A stretch of 7,013 nucleotides of DNA from Actinomycetota bacterium. GTDB taxonomy: Bacteria > Actinomycetota > Acidimicrobiia > Spongiisociales > ZC4RG35. The notes under the pieces were generated by a model. That model saw only the letters and a list, made by a program, of their open reading frames with translations, made no database searches and was not told the origin of the DNA. The translations under genes were made by a program, and so were the position numbers. Within the stretch, counting starts at the first letter, position 1. Every line of letters begins with the position of its first letter. Location of the stretch: contig JAKEHF010000066.1 in the NCBI GenBank assembly GCA_022615295.1, positions 1-7,013 of the forward strand, read 5' to 3'. Below are positions 1 to 5,420 of the stretch, one piece after another.

Positions 1-507
1 CTCTTGGGCGACGGTCTGACCCAGAGCCACCACTCCGGCCTTGGCGATGTTGAAGGCGGCCTGCCCGGGCGGGTTGTCGACTGCGGCTCGGCTGCCGACG
101 AGGACGATCCGGCCCCACTCGCTCTCCTTGAGATGGGGGACCGCCGCCCGGACGGCATAGAAGGCCGAGCGAAGGTTCAGGTCGATCATCCTCTCGAAGC
201 GCACATCGTCGGTCTCCTCGACATCACGACCGCCGGCCCAACCACCGACCAGGGCAACCAGGCCGTGGATCCGGCCCCATCGCTCGGAGACACTCTTGAA
301 CAGAGACCCCACAGCCTCGGGGTTGGTGGCGTCGACACGTGTCAGGGAGAGACGCTCGTCGTCCACGTCGAACTCTTTCTCGAAGTCGGCGGCCTCGTTG
401 GGTAGCAGATAGGTGACCACCAGCCGATAGTCCTTCTGGGCGAGACGGCGCACGAGCGCCGTCCCCAGACCGCCGGTGCCTCCGGTTATGACGAGTGTCC
501 TGACCAT
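1..507 (-). CDS. Short-chain dehydrogenase/reductase (SDR), C-terminus cut by window edge, catalytic Tyr replaced by Phe
   Basis: The 169 codons seen here begin at ATG 505-507 and run off the left edge without a stop. The protein is an SDR-type Rossmann enzyme, a cytoplasmic NAD(P)(H)-dependent oxidoreductase family; the substrate cannot be told. The dinucleotide-binding motif TGGTGGLG lies at residues 8-15. The usual NNAG motif is replaced by ALVGG (about residue 84). Asn111 (DLNLRSAF) and Ser139 (VLVGSRAA) match the classical SDR Asn and Ser, and Lys156 matches the YxxxK lysine. The tyrosine is instead Phe152 (AAFNIAK), at the correct distance of 13 residues from the Ser. A good Shine-Dalgarno (AGGGAAGG) sits 4 nt before the ATG. 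It is the last visible gene of the leftward operon, 30 bp after the glycerate kinase. The family call is firm. Whether it is an active oxidoreductase is uncertain. Confidence 0.9.
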   Translation of the reverse strand, partial: MVRTLVITGGTGGLGTALVRRLAQKDYRLVVTYLLPNEAADFEKEFDVDDERLSLTRVDATNPEAVGSLFKSVSERWGRIHGLVALVGGWAGGRDVEETDDVRFERMIDLNLRSAFYAVRAAVPHLKESEWGRIVLVGSRAAVDNPPGQAAFNIAKAGVVALGQTVAQE

Positions 508-511
508 GATG

Positions 512-519
512 CCTTCCCT
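512..519 (-). promoter_or_regulatory. Ribosome binding site of the SDR gene
   Basis: On the minus strand AGGGAAGG is followed by 4 nt (CATC) and then ATG at 507-505. It is the clearest Shine-Dalgarno in the window; the other genes rely on overlap, coupling or leaderless starts. It fixes the SDR start. Confidence 0.7.
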
Positions 520-527
520 ACCCGGTC

Positions 528-533
528 AATATA
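528..533 (-). promoter_or_regulatory. Possible internal -10 element (TATATT) for the SDR gene
   Basis: The 30-bp gap between the glycerate kinase stop and the SDR start holds TATATT on the minus strand, an AT-rich island in very GC-rich DNA. Transcription would begin near 521 and leave a 5' UTR of about 14 nt that just includes the AGGGAAGG ribosome site. No good -35 hexamer is seen about 17 bp upstream. Visual call only; the gene may equally be read from the upstream operon promoter. Confidence 0.35.
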
Positions 534-537
534 GGGG

Positions 538-1701
538 TCACCTGCTCTGGGGTCGCCACACCAGCCACAGGTCTCCGACGTTGGTGCCGGTGTCGCCGGT
601 CACAACCAGGTCACCGGAACCTTCGAGATACGTCGCCGAGTCGAAGCGGGCGAGCGCCGATGCCGGGTCACCCCCCCGGGTGAGCGTCGATCCGTCCACC
701 ACGGCACCGGCGCCACCGGAGACACCGTCGCAGCCGTCGGTGGCCAGGGCGGCGAACACCGAGTCGGTCCCGGCCAGCATCGTCGCCGCAAGGATGGAGG
801 CGTGTGTGCACCGTCCGCCGCGACCATCTCCCCCGACCGCCACGGTCGGCTCACCGGCGCCTACCACCACGTCGGATGAATCCGACAGTATCGTCTCGAG
901 ACATCCGGCGATAGGGCCCTTCAGCCACTCCTCGCGCACCCGGCAATCGACTCCGTCGTCGTCGGCCGCCAAACGCATGGCCTGGGCGGCAGTCATCCCG
1001 TCGGCGACCACGACGACGGGTGTCGTCGGCGCATCGGGCCGTCGGCGCTGCAGCGCGGCCGCCACCTCCCGGGGAACCGGGTGACCATGGGCCGTCAGAA
1101 GCTCGATCACCCGGTCGGGCTCGTGGGACATCGGGATTGTCGGACCAGAGGCGACGAGACCGGGTTCCCCGCCGGGGACGTCGGCCAGGACGAGCGTCTC
1201 CACATCGGACCCGAGGACGGCGCCGAGACCACCGCCCTTCAACGTAGAGAGATGGCCCCGGATCAGGTTGGTCTCGTCGATGGGTGTGCCCGACCTGACC
1301 AGTTCCTCGTTGACAGCTGACACGTAATCGGGGTCGATCCCCGGGAGGGGCTGCTCGCAGAGGGCGGAACCACCACCGGAGACGAGGACCAGGCATCGTC
1401 CCTTGGTCCGTGACGCCTCCTCAAACACCCTGTGGCCCGCCTCCAGGCTTCGTCGGCCCATGGAGGGGTGGTCCCCGATGATCAACTCAAACCCGTCGGG
1501 CACCGGCGCCTCGCGATGGGTGACGCAGATGCCGGACACCGCATCGAGGGCCCGGGCGGCTCCCCGACACATGGCGGGGGCCGCCTTGCCGATGGCGAGC
1601 ACCGTCGCCGTCCCGCCATCTGGGAGAGCGTCGTAGACCAGTCGCTCGGGATCGACGGAGGCGAGAGCGGCGTAGTACCAGCGGAGCACCCTCTCTCTCA
1701 T
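538..1701 (-). CDS. Glycerate 2-kinase, MOFRL family (GckA/TtuD-like)
   Basis: A 387-aa cytoplasmic kinase predicted to phosphorylate D-glycerate with ATP to 2-phosphoglycerate, feeding lower glycolysis (EC 2.7.1.165 type). Family landmarks in order: IGKAA (37-41), GDHPSMGRRSLEAG (76-89), VSGGGSAL (107-114), NLIRGHLSTLKGGGLG (145-160), ADVPGGEP and VASGPT (173-188), then the C-terminal MOFRL domain with GEPTVAVGGDGRGGR, ATDGCDG and TGTNVGDLW. Length is slightly under the usual 400-450 aa. The start is ATG 1701, whose first bases form a 4-bp ATGA overlap with the stop of the cofC-like gene, so translation is probably coupled. Oddities: the normally near-invariant GGRNQE of the MOFRL domain reads GGRCTH (Cys298-Thr299-His300), and RKHLS/KGGRLA read RGHLS/KGGGLG. 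The family is secure. The exact substrate is inferred, and altered specificity is possible. Confidence 0.9.
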   Translation of the reverse strand: MRERVLRWYYAALASVDPERLVYDALPDGGTATVLAIGKAAPAMCRGAARALDAVSGICVTHREAPVPDGFELIIGDHPSMGRRSLEAGHRVFEEASRTKGRCLVLVSGGGSALCEQPLPGIDPDYVSAVNEELVRSGTPIDETNLIRGHLSTLKGGGLGAVLGSDVETLVLADVPGGEPGLVASGPTIPMSHEPDRVIELLTAHGHPVPREVAAALQRRRPDAPTTPVVVVADGMTAAQAMRLAADDDGVDCRVREEWLKGPIAGCLETILSDSSDVVVGAGEPTVAVGGDGRGGRCTHASILAATMLAGTDSVFAALATDGCDGVSGGAGAVVDGSTLTRGGDPASALARFDSATYLEGSGDLVVTGDTGTNVGDLWLVWRPQSR

Positions 1702-2273
1702 CCCAGATAGGAGACCTTGATCAGGGCGGCCTCGAGGTCGACGGTCGTATCGAGGTCATGGAGCAGCCCGTTCCGCACCACGATCACCGGATCGTCGAGT
1801 CTCCCCAGGTGACGCCGGAAGCTGCCTGGTCCGAAGCCGAACCTGAAGCGTCCGACTGAGGAGATCGCCGTGGTCCCCCCGTCTGCCGATGGAGCGATGA
1901 CCGGGCGGCCCAGACCGATCGTTGCCAGGAGTTGCTCCAGGTCGGCGATCGCGACGAGGGGAAGGTCGGCGTGGAGGACCAGCCATGAGCTCTCCCGGGA
2001 CAGTGCCCACTCGACACCGCTGGTGGCGGCGTCGTCGAGCCCGGTGCCGGGGTCCCCGACGTGATCCACTCCCCGGGCCGTAGCCCAAAGCTCGACTTCC
2101 TCATCACGTGTGACAACCAACGGGTGGAGACCGGCGGACCTGGTCGTCTCCAGCACACGATCGGCGACCTTCTCCCCGATCTCGGCGCGGCGTTGCGCGG
2201 TGAGCCGGGGGGCGAGACGGCTCATCCCCTCCCGAAACGACCGGACCGGGATCACCCCGACCACGGCCACCAC
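1698..2273 (-). CDS. cofC: Phosphoenolpyruvate/2-phospholactate guanylyltransferase of coenzyme F420 synthesis (FbiD/CofC)
   Basis: A 191-aa nucleotidyltransferase that couples GTP to a phosphorylated three-carbon acid. In actinobacteria the substrate is phosphoenolpyruvate, giving the activated intermediate that CofD/FbiA transfers to Fo to make dehydro-F420. Seen here: an N-terminal nucleotide-binding stretch VIPVRSFREGMSRLAP (7-22), the metal-binding region LVLHADLPL (98-106, Asp103), APSADGGTT (127-135), the family signature FGPGSFRRH (147-155) and C-terminal DLDT (173-176, Asp175). Length is near the usual 200-220 aa. Arg11 and Met17 sit where relatives I recall have Lys. The start is GTG 2273; GTG 2270 is also possible. 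The upstream universal stress gene stops 18 bp away in the same frame, so the start cannot lie further up. No clear Shine-Dalgarno is visible. The downstream glycerate kinase overlaps it by 4 bp. It implies F420-dependent enzymes in this organism. Confidence 0.86.
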   Translation of the reverse strand: MVAVVGVIPVRSFREGMSRLAPRLTAQRRAEIGEKVADRVLETTRSAGLHPLVVTRDEEVELWATARGVDHVGDPGTGLDDAATSGVEWALSRESSWLVLHADLPLVAIADLEQLLATIGLGRPVIAPSADGGTTAISSVGRFRFGFGPGSFRRHLGRLDDPVIVVRNGLLHDLDTTVDLEAALIKVSYLG

Positions 2274-2291
2274 TCGGTCAGGGCCGCTTGG

Positions 2292-2732
2292 TCACGGCAC
2301 CACGAGCACGGGGCACGGTGACAGGTGACACAACCGGTCGGCCACCGATCCGAGGATCACCCGCTCCACGAGTCCGGCCCCTCTCCTCCCTATGACCAGG
2401 AGGTCGGCACCACGCTCCTCACAGACGGCTACAAGCCTGTTGGCTGGGTCACCGAGCTCCTCGATTGTCTCGTACTGGATGCCCGCGAGGTCGAGGTCGC
2501 TCTCGATCTCGTCGAGGATCTGTCTCTGACCTTCGATGAGGGCGGTCGACAGCGCCTCGGGCGTCGGGGGCGCCCCACCGATGCCCCACCAACCCTCCGG
2601 GGTGCGCACCACGGTCACCAGGAGGAGCGTCGACCCCCACTTGCGGGCCACCTCCACTGCATGCTCGGCGGCTCGGCGGCCTCCCTCGGAGCCGTCGACG
2701 CCGACTACCACCGTCGACACTTCCCAAATCAT
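2292..2732 (-). CDS. Universal stress protein, single UspA domain, ATP-binding type
   Basis: A 146-aa single-domain cytoplasmic stress protein; members bind ATP and help survival under starvation, hypoxia or oxidative stress, with no defined reaction. The domain opens with STVVVGVDGSEGGRRA (6-21) and ends with the ATP-binding pattern G-x2-G-x9-G-S at Gly115, Gly118, Gly128 and Ser129, followed by the typical end strand CPVLVV. The frame stays open upstream to 3062, but those 110 residues are Arg/Gly/Pro-rich and lie over pgpA in another frame, so I start at ATG 2732. That places AGGG 9 nt upstream, partly inside the pgpA stop, and the domain begins almost at once. It lies 11 bp after pgpA and 18 bp before the cofC-like gene, whose frame it shares. 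Its task within this operon is unknown. Confidence 0.88.
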   Translation of the reverse strand: MIWEVSTVVVGVDGSEGGRRAAEHAVEVARKWGSTLLLVTVVRTPEGWWGIGGAPPTPEALSTALIEGQRQILDEIESDLDLAGIQYETIEELGDPANRLVAVCEERGADLLVIGRRGAGLVERVILGSVADRLCHLSPCPVLVVP

Positions 2733-2743
2733 CTCAAGCGACC

Positions 2744-3196
2744 CTAATACGCGATCTGGACGAGATGACCGACGACCAGGCCATAAGCCGCGGCGACGAC
2801 ATCGTCGGCCATGATCCCCACCCCGCCGGGCAGCGTCTCCGCGGCCCTGACCCCCGGCGCGAGACCTTTGAATATGTCGGCCAGCCGGAAGACGGCGAGG
2901 GCGACAAGGGCGGCGGGGAGCTCGACGATCCCGATGAGGCAGATGAAAGCCCCGGCCGCCTCGTCGATCACGATCCATCCGGCGTCGCCCAAACCGAGAC
3001 GGTCGGTGACCAGCGATCCGAGGGCAGCCAGGACGGCGGCCCCGGCTAGGACCCACGGCCACCCGACGGACGACCCCACCCAGTATGCGAGCGCTCCCGC
3101 GGCCACCGCCCCCACAGTCCCTGAGCCGGCGTCAGACCCCCTCCACCTGCGGATGAGGAGTCCCGACCCGAAGAAGGACGCCAGAAGACGGACCAC
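2744..3196 (-). CDS. pgpA: Phosphatidylglycerophosphatase A (PgpA-like)
   Basis: A 150-aa small integral membrane phosphatase that dephosphorylates phosphatidylglycerol phosphate to phosphatidylglycerol. Seen: FGSGLL (9-14) and SGTVGAVAAG (25-34), the family N-terminal glycine-rich signature; hydrophobic segments at about 28-63, 84-104 and 132-149; the acidic motif GDAGWIVIDEAAG (70-82) with Asp71, Asp78 and Glu79; FRLADIFK (103-110); and the closing GGVGIMADDVVAA (124-136) with Asp131 and Asp132. Relatives usually read DIxKPxP where this has DIFKGLAP. The start is GTG 3196: an in-frame TGA lies three codons upstream, and the nearby ATG at 3203 is out of frame. There is no Shine-Dalgarno, but TAGCCT ends 8 nt before the GTG, which suggests a leaderless mRNA. 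It is the first gene of the leftward operon, divergent from ilvE. Confidence 0.87.
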   Translation of the reverse strand: MVRLLASFFGSGLLIRRWRGSDAGSGTVGAVAAGALAYWVGSSVGWPWVLAGAAVLAALGSLVTDRLGLGDAGWIVIDEAAGAFICLIGIVELPAALVALAVFRLADIFKGLAPGVRAAETLPGGVGIMADDVVAAAYGLVVGHLVQIAY

Positions 3197-3204
3197 TCGA
3201 CATC

Positions 3205-3210
3205 AGGCTA
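3205..3210 (-). promoter_or_regulatory. Predicted -10 box of the leaderless pgpA operon promoter
   Basis: On the minus strand TAGCCT (TAnnnT pattern) is followed by 8 nt and then the GTG start of pgpA at 3196, with no Shine-Dalgarno between. This is the spacing expected when transcription begins at or just before the start codon. No convincing -35 is seen. Visual prediction. Confidence 0.45.
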
Positions 3211-3240
3211 GGTCCGGCTCGCACTCGTTTCGGGCGCGTA

Positions 3241-3246
3241 TACCCT
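3241..3246 (+). promoter_or_regulatory. Predicted -10 box of the leaderless ilvE operon promoter
   Basis: TACCCT (TAnnnT), within the AT-richer stretch TATACCCTTT at 3239-3248, is followed by 6 nt and then the ilvE ATG at 3253. Transcription would start at the A of the ATG, so the mRNA would have no leader. There is no Shine-Dalgarno upstream, which fits. No strong -35 is visible. Shifting the box to TATACC (3239-3244) gives 8 nt and the same conclusion. Confidence 0.5.
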
Positions 3247-3252
3247 TTGGCC

Positions 3253-4167
3253 ATGGAAGCCGCATCCCACATCTGGAGTGACGGTGAGCTGGTCCCCTGG
3301 GACCAGGGTGTCGTCCACTTCCTCAGTCATGGTCTCCAGTACGGCACGGGTGTCTTCGAGGGCATTCGCGCCTATCACACCCCCGAGGGAACTGCGGTAT
3401 TCCGTCTCCAGGAGCACATGGTCCGTCTCGAGGCGTCGGCCCGGGCCTACTCCATACCGTTGCGGTGGAGCGCCGAACAGCTCTCCGAGGGGTGTGTCGA
3501 GCTCCTCCGGGCCACCGAGCTCGAGTCGGCCTACATCCGTCCCGTGGTCTTCTACGGGCTGGGCACGGTGGGTCTGCAGCCGTCCGACAATCCGGTCCAC
3601 ACGATGATGGCCGCCTTCTCGATGGGGAGCTATCTCGGGGAGGAGGGGATGAAGCGTGGCATCACCGCGATGGTCTCGAGCTGGCGGAGGATCTCCCACA
3701 CCTCGCTGATCCCCACCGCCAAGGGGTCGGGCGGCTACCTCAACTCGATGCTGGCGAAGGTGGAGGCCACCAGGGCCGGTTTCGACGAGGCGATCATGCT
3801 CAACGACTCGGGCACCCTCTCGGAGGGGAGCGGGATGAATCTGTTCGTCGTCAGCCGCGGCATGGTGAGGACGCCACCGGTGTCCTCGGGAATCCTCGAG
3901 GGGATCACCCGGAACTCGGTGATCGAGCTGCTCGCCTCCGACGGCATCGACGTCGTCGAGTGTGACCTCGCCAGGGGAAGCCTCTACACCGCGGACGAGG
4001 TGTTCCTCACCGGCACCGCGGCGGAGATCACACCGATACGTGAGGTCGACCGCCGACAGGTGGGCAACGGTGACCCCGGCCCGATGACGAGGAAGGTGCA
4101 GGAGATGTTCACCGCGGCGGTGTCGGGAAAGACCGAGGAGTTCCGTCACTGGCTCCACTTCGTGTAG
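3253..4167 (+). CDS. ilvE: Branched-chain amino acid aminotransferase (fold type IV, PLP)
   Basis: A 304-aa cytoplasmic PLP enzyme that exchanges the amino group between glutamate/2-oxoglutarate and leucine, isoleucine and valine with their keto acids, the last step of their synthesis (EC 2.6.1.42). Family motifs: HGLQYGTGVFEGIRAY (26-41), the phosphate-binding arginine region HMVRLEASARAY (55-66), YIRPVVF (94-100), PTAKGSGGYLNS (154-165) with Lys157 as PLP Schiff-base lysine, MLNDSGTLSEGSGMNLF (182-198) with Glu191 binding the PLP ring nitrogen, and EGITRNSVIEL plus FLTGTAAEITP near the end. Length matches the family (about 300). I use ATG 3253 rather than the in-frame TTG at 3247, because the predicted -10 box ends 6 nt before the ATG. 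It is the first gene of the rightward operon. D-amino-acid aminotransferase or aminodeoxychorismate lyase are alternatives in the fold, but the length and motifs favour IlvE. Confidence 0.93.
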   Translation: MEAASHIWSDGELVPWDQGVVHFLSHGLQYGTGVFEGIRAYHTPEGTAVFRLQEHMVRLEASARAYSIPLRWSAEQLSEGCVELLRATELESAYIRPVVFYGLGTVGLQPSDNPVHTMMAAFSMGSYLGEEGMKRGITAMVSSWRRISHTSLIPTAKGSGGYLNSMLAKVEATRAGFDEAIMLNDSGTLSEGSGMNLFVVSRGMVRTPPVSSGILEGITRNSVIELLASDGIDVVECDLARGSLYTADEVFLTGTAAEITPIREVDRRQVGNGDPGPMTRKVQEMFTAAVSGKTEEFRHWLHFV

Positions 4168-4662
4168 ATGGGCCAACAGCCGAACCTGGAGTTCACCGAG
4201 GCGGAGCGCCCGAGACAGAGTCTTCAGCCGGGCCCTGCGGTGCGCTGGCGTGCCGACAAGCCCGGCATCCCGCGTGGACCGGCTGAGGTCCCCCAAGGGG
4301 GAACGTTCGGTGTTGTCGGTCCCGACCCGGGATGGGCCACGAAGCTGGTCATGGCGGCCGTACTTCCCGACCCAGACCCGGCGTTGCGCTCGATGCTCAC
4401 CGGTCTTGTCATGGCGCGGACCGCCACCCTGGGCCGCGCCGCGGTCCCCGAGGACATCGAGGCGGCGCTGATGATCTGCGGCTACTACGACGACGCCCCG
4501 GCGGAGGTGGTGGAGCAACGACGGAGATGGCTCGCCGCGGTCCCCCATGAGACGAGACCAGGGGAGACGGCCGTTGCCGAGGTAGACCGGGCCCTGCTCG
4601 CCGAGGGGCCTGAGCGGATCAGATGGGCGCGCCGTCACGGCGAGCGCCCTGGTGCGACATGA
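4168..4662 (+). CDS. Conserved-looking protein of unknown function in the ilvE-gltX operon
   Basis: A 164-aa soluble protein that I do not recognise. There is no signal peptide or membrane segment. The N-terminal third is rich in Pro, Gly, Arg and Gln (1-43) and looks extended. It is followed by GGTFGVVGPDPGWATKLV (44-61), a Gly/Pro-rich turn that looks like a family signature. Residues 67-125 appear helical and include MARTATLG, PEDIEAALMICGYYDD and EVVEQRRRWLAAVP. The tail 138-158 is a charged helix with Arg/Glu and Trp. The reading frame is credible: it fills the gap exactly, begins with ATG immediately after the ilvE TAG in the same frame, and ends in a 4-bp ATGA overlap with the FAH gene. 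Its regular coupling suggests co-production with its neighbours. It has no Shine-Dalgarno of its own, so it probably depends on re-initiation after ilvE. No function is proposed. Confidence 0.82.
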   Translation: MGQQPNLEFTEAERPRQSLQPGPAVRWRADKPGIPRGPAEVPQGGTFGVVGPDPGWATKLVMAAVLPDPDPALRSMLTGLVMARTATLGRAAVPEDIEAALMICGYYDDAPAEVVEQRRRWLAAVPHETRPGETAVAEVDRALLAEGPERIRWARRHGERPGAT

Positions 4663-5420
4663 AGATCGTACGTGTCAGGGCCGGCGACGACATCGTCTAC
4701 GGCATCGCCGACAGCGAGGGCGTCCTCGTCTACAACGGCTCGCCCTTCGTCGCCTGGGAGCCGACCGAGACCGTGGTGCCCTGGACCAGCGCCACCCTCC
4801 TCGCCCCGGTGATCCCGACCAAGGTGATGTGTGTAGGGAAGAACTACGAGGAGCACGCCGGGGAGATGGGTGGCGAGGTGCCCGACGAGCCACTCGTCTT
4901 CATGAAGCCGGCCACTGCGGTGATCGGGCCCGACGCCGGTGTGGTCTATCCCCGGATCAGCCAGGAGGTGCATCACGAGGCGGAGCTCGCCGTGGTGATC
5001 AGCCGACCGGCGAGGAACGTAAGGGCCGAGGACGCCTCTCGCTACATATTCGGCTACACCGCGGCCAACGACGTCACCGCCCGCGACCTGCAGAGAAAGG
5101 ATGGTCAGTGGACCCGGGCCAAGGGTTTCGACACCTTCTGCCCCCTCGGCCCGGCCATCGAGACCGAGCTCGACCCGCTGGAGCGTCTCGCCGTCATCTG
5201 CCGGGTCAACGGTGATGTCCGGCAGGCCGGTTTCACCTCCGACATGGTGTTCGGTGTGGCTGAGATCATCGAGTTCATCACCGCCTTCACCACCCTGCTC
5301 CCCGGCGACGTGATCCTCACCGGGACCCCCTCCGGCGTGGGCAAGGTGTCGCCCGGGGATCTCATGGAGGTGGAGATCGACGGCATCGGGAGTCTGAGCA
5401 ATCCGGTCGTAGCTCGATGA
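4659..5420 (+). CDS. Fumarylacetoacetate hydrolase (FAH) family protein
   Basis: A 253-aa cytoplasmic metal-dependent enzyme of the FAH superfamily, whose members hydrolyse, decarboxylate or isomerise beta-keto/enol acids (acylpyruvate hydrolase, oxaloacetate decarboxylase, 2-hydroxyhepta-2,4-diene-1,7-dioate isomerase). Seen: a short N-terminal domain (1-50), then VGKNYEEHAGEM (59-70) with the catalytic-type His66, PLVFMKPATAVIGP (78-91), the metal ligands Glu107 and Glu109 in HHEAELAVVI, Asp138 in NDVTARDLQ, then WTRAKGFDTFCPLGP (151-165) and the closing LTGTPSGVG. The reading frame is open from ATG 4623, but I choose ATG 4659 because it gives the usual FAH N-terminus (MKIVRVR) and a 4-bp overlap with the previous gene. 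It overlaps gltX by 4 bp. A FAH gene beside gltX also occurs in Mycobacterium (Rv2993c next to gltS, from memory). The true substrate is not deducible. Confidence 0.9.
   Translation: MKIVRVRAGDDIVYGIADSEGVLVYNGSPFVAWEPTETVVPWTSATLLAPVIPTKVMCVGKNYEEHAGEMGGEVPDEPLVFMKPATAVIGPDAGVVYPRISQEVHHEAELAVVISRPARNVRAEDASRYIFGYTAANDVTARDLQRKDGQWTRAKGFDTFCPLGPAIETELDPLERLAVICRVNGDVRQAGFTSDMVFGVAEIIEFITAFTTLLPGDVILTGTPSGVGKVSPGDLMEVEIDGIGSLSNPVVAR

Noticed and set aside
4..405. Plus-strand open frame at the left edge
   Set aside because: It is antisense to the SDR gene, whose minus-strand translation shows the SDR cofactor motif and active-site residues.
2733..3062. N-terminal extension of the universal stress protein by 110 residues
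   Set aside because: The extension is an Arg/Pro/Gly-rich shadow of pgpA in another frame. The UspA domain begins right after ATG 2732, and single-domain members have about 145 residues.
3208..4638. Long minus-strand open frame (476 codons) opposite ilvE and the unknown gene
   Set aside because: Low-complexity Arg/Gly/Leu/His composition without domains, lying over a clear IlvE. It would also run through the predicted divergent promoters.
4623..4658. Upstream ATG start for the FAH-family gene
   Set aside because: The extra 12 residues lie over the preceding gene and look unlike a FAH N-terminus. ATG 4659 gives the ATGA overlap seen at the other junctions of this operon.
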